Positions 1-8,218 of a stretch of 39,238 bases of DNA are shown piece by piece. The notes under the pieces were generated by a model. The model had not been told where the DNA came from. It saw only the letters and a list, made by a program, of their open reading frames with translations, and made no database searches. Each line of letters opens with the position of its first letter. The first letter of the stretch is position 1. The stretch comes from Candidatus Alloscybalousia intestinigallinarum (lineage in GTDB: Bacteria; Bacillota_I; Bacilli_A; RF39; UBA660): the NCBI GenBank assembly GCA_018716115.1, contig DVKF01000037.1, positions 1 through 39,238 on the forward strand. Direction: 5' to 3'. The position numbers were made by a program, and so were the translations under genes.

Positions 1-128
1 AAAACCACTTACATTATCATCTATTATTTATGGTTTCATAAATTATTTGATTTTTTTTCAAAGTCGCTAAAAAAATTATTCAGAAGAAAACCTCTAGAAA
101 AAAATCTAGGGGTTTGTCTACACTCTGA

Positions 129-155
129 AAAAAATGATTACAAAAATCATTTTTT
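129..155 (-). terminator. Terminator of the iPGM-like gene
   Basis: A 10-bp stem (AAAAAATGAT with ATCATTTTTT) and 7-nt loop cover the stop codon and run into a T stretch on the minus strand. A second hairpin follows at 89-114 (AACCTCTAGA with TCTAGGGGTT, one G-T pair), also trailed by Ts. Confidence 0.7.
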
Positions 156-1595
156 AGTTAACAATCTAGTTAAAAAGTCTTTTTTCTTTAACAAAGTAGG
201 AAATTTCTTTTCCGGATTAGCACAACGAATTACAGTTCCTAATAACGTATAAATCGATCCATAGCCAAGTTTATATAAAGCTTTTTCATAACGTTGATCA
301 ATCAAAATAACCGGTACTGAACCAAAGAAATTTACTAACCCCATTTCTTTATTCGCCATAGGTAGTTCTTTCTTCATTCCAAATAAAGAAGAAACAATCA
401 ATGTGTATTTACCAAAACAAATATCCTTAATCATTGCTAAATTTTGATCAATTTGCGTTAATTTAGTTTGAAGTTCTTCAACAGAAGTAGCTTGATCCAC
501 TCGGTGGTTAATGATGATTACCTGATAATTAGGATCATTTAAAATTGCGCTCATCTTCTCTTGGGAAAATAAAATACTATTATCCGTCACCGCGAATTTT
601 ACTCTATCATTAGGCGCTTTCATCGTTAACCCATTAGCCATAAAATAGATTAAATTAATATTTGCTTGATCAGCTAAAACTAATGCCGTTACCCCAGCTT
701 GTTCTAAAGCTTTAGCCATCGAATCTTCTGCCGTTAACGTTTCAAAAATATAAGGAATCTGCAAAGCAGTACGAAGAGGAAATAAGGAATGAAAACGAAG
801 AGTTTGGGTATGAATAGAATGCGTAATAGACATTGGTGGATTACTAATCAACTGCAACAAACGATCACAATCGATTCCCTCATAATTAAATACAAAAATC
901 ATATCATTATCATGTAATGAGAAACCATCTGTCACACAGAAACCTTTCGCATCACGAGGAAGAACCTTAGTATTCCATAAAGATTCTAACTTCTTATCTA
1001 ACTCATTCCACCGTTCTCCAGTTCCTCGAAAGAACATTCTACCTAAATCTAGTAATTCATTTTCCCGTTCCGGTTGTTCAATAATCGATTGACCAAAAAT
1101 CATTCCAATCTTAATTTGTGTTAACGAATCGTAATTCAATTTATTTAAAATCTTAATCAACCGTTTATAGTCATCTATTGATTTTTGAGGGAAAATGACA
1201 TGAACAAAAACTTTTTTATTTGGATCTAATCCTAAGGCTTGAATAAAACCTTTTAAATGTTCTACTACTTGTTCATCATCTAACAAACAAAAGACATGCA
1301 TCGCTCCTTCTAAACTACGGAGTGATTCTTTAAAAGCATTAAAATTAGCATTGGTTCCAAATTGATTTTCCTCGATCATATTTTCTAAAAATGAATATCC
1401 TAATGGTTCAGCATTACCCATACTAAAAATTTGATATCCACTACTATAATCAGATGTTGTAGTAGAAAGAGAAGTAAATAAATACTCATTCATCAATCGA
1501 TCCATATTAGGCATTAAATTTTCATGATAAACATTACAAGAATCTGCCTTTTCAATTCCTAGCCCATTAATTAAAAACAATACTGTTTTATTCAC
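147..1595 (-). CDS. Phosphoglycerate mutase (iPGM)-like pseudoenzyme
   Basis: The 482-aa protein follows the overall order of cofactor-independent phosphoglycerate mutase (about 510 aa, alkaline-phosphatase fold): the N-terminal LINGLG block replaces the family's LDGWG, SMGNAEPLGYS replaces MGNSEVGH, FNYEGIDCDRL resembles NFRPDRARQ, and the C-terminal SVPVILID resembles NPVPFI. The residues that make the enzyme work are missing: the metal Asp is Asn10, the catalytic Ser is Ala62, the NxDMVGH block is NHRVDQATS and the ADHGNAE block is SSLFGMKKE. It is therefore probably catalytically dead, with a structural, binding or regulatory role that cannot be read from sequence. The start is GTG with GGAG upstream; an ATG is absent there. 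A terminator overlaps the stop codon. Homology is inferred from motif order only; the real iPGM is presumably elsewhere in the genome. Confidence 0.7.
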   Translation of the reverse strand: MNKTVLFLINGLGIEKADSCNVYHENLMPNMDRLMNEYLFTSLSTTTSDYSSGYQIFSMGNAEPLGYSFLENMIEENQFGTNANFNAFKESLRSLEGAMHVFCLLDDEQVVEHLKGFIQALGLDPNKKVFVHVIFPQKSIDDYKRLIKILNKLNYDSLTQIKIGMIFGQSIIEQPERENELLDLGRMFFRGTGERWNELDKKLESLWNTKVLPRDAKGFCVTDGFSLHDNDMIFVFNYEGIDCDRLLQLISNPPMSITHSIHTQTLRFHSLFPLRTALQIPYIFETLTAEDSMAKALEQAGVTALVLADQANINLIYFMANGLTMKAPNDRVKFAVTDNSILFSQEKMSAILNDPNYQVIIINHRVDQATSVEELQTKLTQIDQNLAMIKDICFGKYTLIVSSLFGMKKELPMANKEMGLVNFFGSVPVILIDQRYEKALYKLGYGSIYTLLGTVIRCANPEKKFPTLLKKKDFLTRLLTKK

Positions 1596-1694
1596 AAATA
1601 CCCTCTCCTTATCCTATTCTTGATTCTTATTCTTACTATATTCATTGTAACGGCAATTCCATAAATTGTCAATAAAACACCCACCCAAAGAAAA

Positions 1695-1716
1695 GAGAAC
1701 TAATTTCTTAGTTCCC
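1695..1716 (-). terminator. Terminator of the small membrane protein gene
   Basis: The stem GAACTAA/TTAGTTC with a 4-nt loop lies just past the stop codon and is followed on the minus strand by a T-rich run (TCTTTTCTTT). Confidence 0.6.
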
Positions 1717-1719
1717 AAT

Positions 1720-2025
1720 TTATTTATCGTCATCTTTCTTTGAATTAGTCAAGATAAATTCTCGTAATTCCCGGTAATAATAAGCACTACCAACCACAAA
1801 TGAAATCAAAACGAAGAAAAGTAAAAATGGAATGAGTAACGACAAAAAGAAGAAATATAAACACCATTTCCAAATAATTAAACTAAACAAAACAATAAGT
1901 AATAGTAATAGACCAATAGCTGGCACTGAATAAGCTAAACAAAATACCGTTCTACCATACTCCGTTTTACGAAAAGCTTTAATATATTTTTTCATTTTCT
2001 TTTGACTACATTGATAAATATTCAT
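1720..2025 (-). CDS. Small two-helix membrane protein, unknown function
   Basis: The 101-aa protein has a charged, Lys-rich cytoplasmic start (residues 1-25), two long hydrophobic stretches at about 28-52 and 55-80, and a charged tail ending KKDDDK. No family is recognised. The ATG is preceded by AAGGGGAG. It is followed by its own hairpin terminator, so it is probably a single-gene unit. It reads in the same direction as both neighbours but is separated from the DUF2130 gene by about 150 bp. Confidence 0.6.
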   Translation of the reverse strand: MNIYQCSQKKMKKYIKAFRKTEYGRTVFCLAYSVPAIGLLLLLIVLFSLIIWKWCLYFFFLSLLIPFLLFFVLISFVVGSAYYYRELREFILTNSKKDDDK

Positions 2026-2176
2026 CTTAATCTCCCCTTTCTAAATATTACACTCTATCTATCTATAAAACACCACCGACCGATCATCACCTCCAATTTT
2101 ATCATACCATCTAAACTATACTATAGGTCAAGTATAATCTAAGATAAATGAAAAAGTCATCAGCTTGACATCAATT

Positions 2177-3493
2177 TTACTCTTCTTCCCCATCAGGTAA
2201 AGATTGTTGGTCTTGTTTTTGTTTCAAATCTTCAAACATTTTAGCTACTGTCTCATTATGATGTGTCAATTTTTTGATAGTTAAATCCTCAGCCTTATTT
2301 TTGGCAATTCGTAAATTATTTTCACTGGAAAGTAATGCTTCTTTCGTCTTCTGCAAATGATCAATCGTCTTATCAATCTCGTCGATTGCTTTTTTGAACT
2401 TCTCACTAGCGAGTCGATAATTACGTCCAAAGCTCTCTTTAAAATTAGTAATATCTTCTTCAAAATGAGAAATATCAATATTTTGATTTTGAACAACTTG
2501 TAACTCTTTCTTGTATGTTAATGAATGAACAGCCATGCCACGAATTAAAGTAATTAATGGAATAAAAAATTGTGGGCGAATGACATACATCTTATCATAT
2601 TGATAAGACATATCGACAATACCACTATTATAGTAATCATTGTCTAACTCTAATAAGGTTACTAAAACAGCATATTCGCATTTTTTCTCACGGCGATCTT
2701 TATCCAATTCTTTTAAAAAGTCTTCATTTTTGTGTTTGGTTGCAGTTGTATCTGCTTCGTTTTTCATTTCGAACATAATTGAAACAACCTCTGTACCGTC
2801 CTCGTCAAAATCCCGGAAAATAAAATCTCCTTTAGAACCTGTTTTGATATCGTTATCTTTTTCAAAATAACAGTTCTTAAAAAGTGGTCGTAATCGATTA
2901 AACTCATTACTACAATGTTGTTCTAAGGATTCACCAATCATTTTTGTTGATTGTCTTGCTTTAAAATCACGATAATAAGCAATCTGTTCATCTTTATCTT
3001 TAATTTTTTCTTCGAAATGTTCCCGTAATGTTTTTTCTTTTAATAAATATTCGTTTTTACTTAATGTTAACTGATTATTCAATTGACTAATTTCTTGGTC
3101 TTTTTGAATAACTGCTTCTTGAACAGAATGTTTTAACTCAGTATCTTTTAACTGCAATTCGCCCTTTAATTTCTCTATCTCTAAGCTTTTTTTCGTTAAT
3201 TCTTCTTGATGAACAACTTCTAATTTATGTCTAGTTTCTTCTTCCTTATGACTTAATTCTTGCTTGAGCCCAGAAATTTCTAAATCTTGTTCTCCTAATT
3301 GCTTAGCAAATTTTTTCTGAAGTTCAGCTTCGGCCAACTTAACCGCGCTTTCTTGACTGGTTTGATATTGTTTTTCTCGAGAAGCAATCTCTCTAGCAAA
3401 TTCTTTATCCCTAACCTGTTTAACAATGGCTAAATAATCAGTCTCTTGTATTTGAAAAACAGTCCCACAATGTGGACACTTAATCTCGTTCAT
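2177..3493 (-). CDS. DUF2130 coiled-coil protein with nuclease-like core
   Basis: The 438-aa protein is of the DUF2130 type. It begins with a zinc-ribbon-like CPHCG motif, then a long Lys/Glu/Gln-rich coiled coil (about residues 25-180), then the conserved globular domain (SLEQHCSNEFN, GSKGDFIFRDF, FEMKNEAD), then a second coiled coil (about 345-425). In the core, KGDFIF followed by an E-M-K triad after a short hydrophobic strand resembles the D...ExK arrangement of PD-(D/E)XK nucleases; DNA cleavage is inference. I chose the start at 3493 (MNEIKCPHCG), which has GGTGA just upstream; a longer ORF to 3595 lacks the family start and a good ribosome binding site. It stands alone, with no clear operon partner. 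Confidence 0.75.
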   Translation of the reverse strand: MNEIKCPHCGTVFQIQETDYLAIVKQVRDKEFAREIASREKQYQTSQESAVKLAEAELQKKFAKQLGEQDLEISGLKQELSHKEEETRHKLEVVHQEELTKKSLEIEKLKGELQLKDTELKHSVQEAVIQKDQEISQLNNQLTLSKNEYLLKEKTLREHFEEKIKDKDEQIAYYRDFKARQSTKMIGESLEQHCSNEFNRLRPLFKNCYFEKDNDIKTGSKGDFIFRDFDEDGTEVVSIMFEMKNEADTTATKHKNEDFLKELDKDRREKKCEYAVLVTLLELDNDYYNSGIVDMSYQYDKMYVIRPQFFIPLITLIRGMAVHSLTYKKELQVVQNQNIDISHFEEDITNFKESFGRNYRLASEKFKKAIDEIDKTIDHLQKTKEALLSSENNLRIAKNKAEDLTIKKLTHHNETVAKMFEDLKQKQDQQSLPDGEEE

Positions 3494-3662
3494 ATAATCA
3501 CCGTCCTTTTCAATTTTACCAAATAATTTTTTGAAAATCACTATTGACTTCATTGTTTTCTGGTTCTTCGTAAAAAAAATACGCAACTTTCTCAATTAGA
3601 CTAAAATAAACCAAGAAAGTTTTTTCTAACTAGTTCCGAAGCTGCTTTTTTCGAAGAAAAGA

Positions 3663-3690
3663 TAGACAAGGTTACTTTTTGTGATATAAT
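3663..3690 (+). promoter_or_regulatory. Promoter of tRNA-Arg
   Basis: TAGACA and TATAAT are separated by 16 bp, with a TG one base before the -10 (extended -10). It ends 12 bp before the tRNA 5' end. Confidence 0.75.
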
Positions 3691-3702
3691 AATAATAGTT
3701 TT

Positions 3703-3779
<77 letters not shown>

Positions 3780-3802
3780 TTTATAATTTCATAACAGGTT
3801 AA

Positions 3803-3879
3803 GACCCACTTCTTTAGTGGGCTTTACTAATAAATAAAAGATCAGAACTTTCCTTAAAGAAAAGAAACTGATCTTTTTT
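3803..3879. terminator. Terminators between tRNA-Arg and the HD gene
   Basis: The first hairpin (CCCACT/AGTGGG, 3805-3821) has only a short T run. The second (AAAAGATCAG with CTGATCTTTT, 3836-3877) has a T run on the plus strand and Ts on the minus strand, so it can stop both the tRNA and the converging HD-domain gene. Confidence 0.7.
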
Positions 3880-3889
3880 ACCTTTACCA

Positions 3890-4396
3890 TTATCTTAAAT
3901 AATTTAATAAAATAATAAACATAAACGAAACTGAAGTAGATAACTGTTTACGTAAAATATAAGTTTTTTCATAAACCGCAACAATATCATCGACTAAATC
4001 TACTATCCAACTTTCCAAATATTTAGGTACTCGTAAATTAACAGGAAACATATGAGTTGCGATAATATCTTTTTCCATATCGGAAAGTTCAAAATAACGG
4101 CAAGCATTTTCTAAAGCATACTGCGGATGTTTAACTAAAACCGTAGTTCTTGTCTTCTTATCCGTCCCCTCGTTTTCTTCAAAGAAAAAATCATGCAATA
4201 AAGCAGCTCTCGCTACTCGGTCATAATCCAAACGAAATAACTTACTTACACGATAAGACCAAAAAGAAACTCTCACTGAATGGTCATAACGATTGTTACC
4301 ATGATGAGTAATAGAAGACAAACGTTGGAACTCTTGATGCTCCAATATATCTTGAACAATATATAGATATTCTCGATCGGTAATCTGTCGATTCAT
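3890..4396 (-). CDS. HD-domain metal-dependent hydrolase
   Basis: The 168-aa protein carries the HD signature: His in YDHSVRVSFWSYR (about residue 39), the HD pair in AALLHDFFFEE (about 68-69), ATHMFP, and a late Asp in VDLVDDIVAVYE. HD proteins of this size usually act on nucleotides or phosphoesters with a divalent metal; the substrate is unknown. The C-terminus ends in a short hydrophobic helix (SFMFIILLNYL). The ATG at 4396 has GGGGTGG upstream. A bidirectional terminator follows. There is no operon partner; the upstream 360 bp holds no gene. Confidence 0.8.
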   Translation of the reverse strand: MNRQITDREYLYIVQDILEHQEFQRLSSITHHGNNRYDHSVRVSFWSYRVSKLFRLDYDRVARAALLHDFFFEENEGTDKKTRTTVLVKHPQYALENACRYFELSDMEKDIIATHMFPVNLRVPKYLESWIVDLVDDIVAVYEKTYILRKQLSTSVSFMFIILLNYLR

Positions 4397-4756
4397 ATAC
4401 TGCCACCCCTAATAATATTATTACACTAAAGTAAATAGTATCACATTTTTAATAGTTTTTCAATGAAAAAAGGAGAAATAAATCTCCGATCTATGTAAAG
4501 CGCTTACAAAAATAAACGACTTACTATATATTATGGCAAAAAAACGAAATAGTTACCCTCTTTTTTAAGTTCACAAAAAACTTGTCAACTATAGGTTACT
4601 ACTAAGCAACTAGTCAATGAATTGTAAAATAAATAATTTTGAATAATCTTATGATATCTAGATTTTAAATAATACCACACCAGTTTGTATATATTCTATA
4701 TATTCTACTATTAACATTTTTTTAATAAGTAATTTTTAAGTATTAAAGAAAAAATT
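4397..4756. other. Gene-free AT-rich stretch
   Basis: I see no convincing gene here on either strand. It contains a small inverted repeat (GGAGA/TCTCC, about 4471-4487), a cre-like palindromic core TGTAAAGCGCTTACA at 4494-4508 (AAGCGCTT centre, but not a full match to the CcpA consensus), and AAGTT/AACTT arms at 4568-4583. It may be the decayed edge of the Rhs region to its right. Confidence 0.4.
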
Positions 4757-5068
4757 TTATTTTAATAAACCATCTTTAGAATAATATTTATTTAAAATTA
4801 ATATTACCGTTTTAAGCATATTCAGATAAATTGCCATGTTTATTCCATCATCGTTTTCTTTATTTGCAGAAATAAAATTCAACATTTTAGCTTCTATTTT
4901 CTCATCTAAATCATACACTTCATTTATTAATCTTTTGGAATTATGTATAAATTGATAACATAGTCCATTATAATAATCAAAACATATATCAAGTTGTAAA
5001 TCATGCGTACCTGCAGGATACTTAATTCCGACAAAAATTTTAATCAGTTCCATTTCTAATTTTTTCAT
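4757..5068 (-). CDS. Small hypothetical protein, possibly an orphan immunity protein
   Basis: The 103-aa acidic protein starts MKKLEMELIKIF and has no membrane segment or known motif. I chose the ATG at 5068, which has AGGA about 9 bp upstream; a GTG at 5083 would add five residues. It is the last of a run of small, very AT-rich minus-strand genes next to Rhs remnants, where displaced toxin-immunity cassettes are usual. The immunity role is inference from context only. Confidence 0.5.
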   Translation of the reverse strand: MKKLEMELIKIFVGIKYPAGTHDLQLDICFDYYNGLCYQFIHNSKRLINEVYDLDEKIEAKMLNFISANKENDDGINMAIYLNMLKTVILILNKYYSKDGLLK

Positions 5069-5083
5069 ATCATTTTTCCTCAC

Positions 5084-5313
5084 TCTATCCGGAATATTAT
5101 TTATACTAAAGTGTTAGTATGTGACCACCTCTAGTAAGCTATCTATCTAACCATCGATCTAACTAAAATTCCAACTTTGATTACCATAGTGATAATTATT
5201 GATAAAATTTAATAAACTACTATTTCGATTTAAGAATTTTTGCATCAATAGTATATTACAATACATCCCTAACATATTCAATAACCGCTTTTTCTTATTC
5301 CCTTTCTTATAAT
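5084..5313. other. Intergenic stretch with a possible decayed short ORF
   Basis: No complete recognised gene. On the minus strand a frame of about 38 codons opens near 5278 and ends ...HYGNQSWNFS at a TAG; it lacks a clear ribosome binding site and may be a remnant of a toxin tip or immunity gene. Confidence 0.25.
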
Positions 5314-5769
5314 TTAATCAGAATATGCAGAGAATCTGTGACGTATATAAGAATTATCTGCTTCTATACATTTGATATCTTCAAATTTATTATCTACTAC
5401 ATTTTGATAGATTGTATTTAACCACTTTTCATTCTTAGTATAAATATCAACAAATTCGTTATCCGTAATTAATAAAATAAGCTGACATTTACTACTAATA
5501 AATTCTTCATAAGTTTGTATATCTTCTATTTCATCCTGCGTTCGATATATTTGTATATTAGCAAATACCGGATAGTAAGTCCCATCTTCTACTAATTTTT
5601 TAAATTCTCTATTCGAATAAGATTCCTTATCAAAATAATTTTTTCCATCCAAATTATAAATCTCATCTTCTACAATATCCCATCTATAATTTTCGAAATT
5701 TATACTTTTGAATATCTTATAAAAAATATTGTCATACTCATTTTTTATTTTAAAGCGTATCCCAATCAC
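5314..5769 (-). CDS. Hypothetical cytoplasmic protein in the Rhs-remnant region
   Basis: The 151-aa soluble protein is rich in Asp, Asn, Tyr and Ile. It starts at GTG with AAGGA upstream. No family is recognised. It lies 48 bp downstream of the 415-aa membrane protein gene and reads the same way, so the two may be cotranscribed. Size, composition and position next to Rhs core debris fit an immunity protein, but no motif proves it. Confidence 0.5.
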   Translation of the reverse strand: MIGIRFKIKNEYDNIFYKIFKSINFENYRWDIVEDEIYNLDGKNYFDKESYSNREFKKLVEDGTYYPVFANIQIYRTQDEIEDIQTYEEFISSKCQLILLITDNEFVDIYTKNEKWLNTIYQNVVDNKFEDIKCIEADNSYIRHRFSAYSD

Positions 5770-5817
5770 TACTCTCGCTTCCTTTCAATATTAAATATAA
5801 TATAATTTTTACAGAAA

Positions 5818-7065
5818 CTATAAATGATAATTAAAAGTATAAATGATTAGATTTTTTTTAGAAATATCATACTTCATAGTATAAATTTGATAATCACCCG
5901 CAATATCAGGTACAGTATTATATTGACTAAGAGTACTGTTATAAAACAAATAGTACATATCATCGTGAGAAGAAAAAACAGCAGGTACCAGTTTTTTTAA
6001 TTCGGATGATACCTCAGTACTTAAAATCCAATTATCATTATTCATAATATCTTCGGCTAATGCGGTAGTATCTTCGCGTTCATAATTCACAGTAATAATT
6101 TCTAGATCTGAAATATTCTTGTAATCAAACGATTCCAAAGTTCCCAATTTTAACTGTCCAGAAGAAGGAACACTAACATCCATAATCGATTCATAATTTT
6201 TGATAATAGAATAATGATTAACTTGATCATCAAAAGAAGTAGGCAATATTGAAAAAAAGCCAAAAATCAATAAACATATACTCGCAGCGAAAGAAATTAA
6301 CATATTTTTAGAGCAATCTATTCCCCGTTCTTGATAAATATAACTAATTACAGTCGATATAATGGGTAGTGGTAACCATAACCAAAATAACCAAGTAGAT
6401 TGGATGAAACTTGCATTATGAATATCGTTTACTTCATTATACATCGCAACTGTATATAATCCACCTAAAATACTCAAAATAGATAATCCCGTTAAACACC
6501 ATATGATTTTTTTTATCATCTTTGACTTTTTTTGATTGTGAATGATCCCATTCTTTTCACATAAATGATTTTCTAAATTGTCAACTTTCTTTCTAATAAA
6601 CTGAATCAACTCTAATGTACAGCTGTTTTTTTGGATAATTATAATTTTTTCTTTTCTATTTTCTAAATATTGTAAATAAAAATTAGTATCCGTTTCAATG
6701 CTCTTATTAAACCTATCATAATTTATTTTTAAAGACATATCATTCTTTTTTTGAATTAAGTAAGTACTGTAAAATTCTATTTCTACCGCTGTATTAATCT
6801 TTTTTTTGATTAAATATGTTCTTACACCCTTAGTCACAATATTAGAAAGATTTACTTTATAGTAAATTAAATTAAAAATAAAGAAAACAGTAAAGAACAG
6901 TACAGCATCAATAATATTTTGAAAACAGACAAATATTATTATGGATATTAAAAAATTTAGAATAGTACTTTTCACTATAAAATTAAAATAAAACTTTTTC
7001 CCAAAATAAGGCACCATTCTTCCTATTTCATAACTATCAATATTGTTTTTACAACGATAAAGCAT
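5818..7065 (-). CDS. Multi-pass membrane protein, possibly YcxB-like
   Basis: The 415-aa protein has two hydrophobic helices at about 30-70, a soluble stretch at about 75-180 whose lines (FNKSIETDTNFYLQYL, KIIIIQKNSCT) look like a YcxB-type domain, then three more helices at about 185-280 and a soluble C-terminal domain of about 135 residues. The ATG has AAGGA upstream. It sits directly downstream of an Rhs core remnant, the position normally held by the immunity gene of an Rhs toxin. Function is unknown; the YcxB-like call is tentative. Confidence 0.5.
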   Translation of the reverse strand: MLYRCKNNIDSYEIGRMVPYFGKKFYFNFIVKSTILNFLISIIIFVCFQNIIDAVLFFTVFFIFNLIYYKVNLSNIVTKGVRTYLIKKKINTAVEIEFYSTYLIQKKNDMSLKINYDRFNKSIETDTNFYLQYLENRKEKIIIIQKNSCTLELIQFIRKKVDNLENHLCEKNGIIHNQKKSKMIKKIIWCLTGLSILSILGGLYTVAMYNEVNDIHNASFIQSTWLFWLWLPLPIISTVISYIYQERGIDCSKNMLISFAASICLLIFGFFSILPTSFDDQVNHYSIIKNYESIMDVSVPSSGQLKLGTLESFDYKNISDLEIITVNYEREDTTALAEDIMNNDNWILSTEVSSELKKLVPAVFSSHDDMYYLFYNSTLSQYNTVPDIAGDYQIYTMKYDISKKNLIIYTFNYHL

Positions 7066-7104
7066 CGATTTTCCTTCTTTCTTTTCTAAGTTTTTTCAGT
7101 AGTA

Positions 7105-7260
7105 CTTAGAATTAAAGTACCAATATTCGTTGTGTCTGTAATTGTACTACCCTGATTATTTTTAATCTTTACTACTTACCAGTAGAGCTATTAATTCATA
7201 AACCACTACTTGATGGTAACTTGATCTGATATTCCTACGATATTTCCTCATAGATCTAGC
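7105..7260 (-). pseudogene. Rhs/YD-repeat core remnant 2
   Basis: Conceptual translation of the minus strand, with stops and a frame change, gives D-L-stop-GNIVGISDQ and then VVKIKNNQGSTITDTTNIG, matching the end of Rhs cores (YDxWGNIVxIxD then NIGxxNPFRYRGY). The same layout recurs at 7854-8056. It lies just upstream of the 415-aa gene. No intact Rhs gene is left in the window. Confidence 0.65.
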
Positions 7261-7285
7261 CGTATTTTCATTTTATTTGTACTAC

Positions 7286-7765
7286 TTACATAATTCGAAT
7301 AAAAGAATAAATTTTTTTATTTTCCATATCTAATATTAAGATAAGATAGGATTTGTCCTGATTTTTCTTTTTCATTAAATAATAGTTGTTGGTATTCAAA
7401 AGTTGCTTAACATCGATGTTCTTATCATATGCCTCTTTTCCATCAATGCCTTTAAATTGTCCTAAGCTATCATAAAAGTTCAACAAATTATCTTGAATAG
7501 TACTCATATTTTTAGAAGAAATTGCTTCAAAATTATTTACCTCTTTTATTTTTTTTAGAAAATGTGAGTTAGAGATTGTTAAAATCGATATGGTATCCCC
7601 ATCTCTAAAAAAACTATCATAGATAACTTTTTCTTCTTTCACACCGGGTAAATAGATATGCCAATTGATAAAAGCTTCGATTTGACAACCTTTTAATGTA
7701 AAAAAACAAAATCCCAAAAATATGGAAATTAGTATTATGATTACTATTATAATTTGTCTTTTCAT
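7286..7765 (-). CDS. Membrane-anchored hypothetical protein between Rhs remnants
   Basis: The 159-aa protein starts with one hydrophobic helix (residues 4-26, ending FCFFTLKGC) that could be an uncleaved anchor or, less likely, a lipoprotein-type signal; about 130 soluble residues follow, probably outside the membrane. The ATG has AAAGGA upstream. It is bracketed by two Rhs core remnants, the usual place for a toxin-tip immunity gene. No family is recognised; the immunity role is inference. Confidence 0.5.
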   Translation of the reverse strand: MKRQIIIVIIILISIFLGFCFFTLKGCQIEAFINWHIYLPGVKEEKVIYDSFFRDGDTISILTISNSHFLKKIKEVNNFEAISSKNMSTIQDNLLNFYDSLGQFKGIDGKEAYDKNIDVKQLLNTNNYYLMKKKNQDKSYLILILDMENKKIYSFIRIM

Positions 7766-7853
7766 GAGAAAAAAATCCTTTCAAATCTATTTTACGTTAA
7801 CATCTTAATCGCCTAAATAAATAACCATCACAAAACCAAAATATTGTTAATTA

Positions 7854-8178
7854 CCCTGTCACAGCAAAGTCAAAATCATATCCACGATATCTAAACATAT
7901 CGATAATACCAATATTCGTGGTATTTTTAATTTTATTACCTTGATTATCTTTAATATTTAATACTTTACCCTACTTATCGTATTCATAAGATCTACTTGA
8001 GTAACTTGGATGTAAGATTCCTATATATCTCCTTGATATTTCTAATATAACAATAAATATCTGCCACCTCGTATACTTTATTTCTTAAACTAAATTCAGT
8101 ATATCTTCCATCTAATTCCTTTGTCAACTGATTAGAATATTCTTTGGATTTTCTAACGATAATGTTTACATGTTTCAA
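7854..8178 (-). pseudogene. Rhs/YD-repeat core remnant 1
   Basis: The minus strand reads, across one frame change and one TAG (7971-7973), YIRNI...SYEYDK, then GKVLNIKDNQGNKI, NTTNIGIIDM and FRYRGYDFDF. This is the conserved end of an Rhs core (YxYDxWGxVxxIxDxxGN...NIGxxNPFRYRGYYYD). A 61-codon open frame at 7993-8178 is part of the debris and not a gene. The remnant stops before any toxin tip and is followed by the 159-aa gene. Confidence 0.75.
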
Positions 8179-8218
8179 ACAATAACTGTCAATAGAATAA
8201 TATATTTAAAATTTCTCT

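Noticed and set aside
4494-4508. CcpA cre operator
   Set aside because: TGTAAAGCGCTTACA has a palindromic core but misses the consensus at one or more fixed bases and has no gene placed for control; kept only as a note in the intergenic entry.
7993-8178. 61-codon open frame as a gene
   Set aside because: Its C-terminal part is an out-of-frame piece of the Rhs core remnant, and there is no good ribosome binding site.
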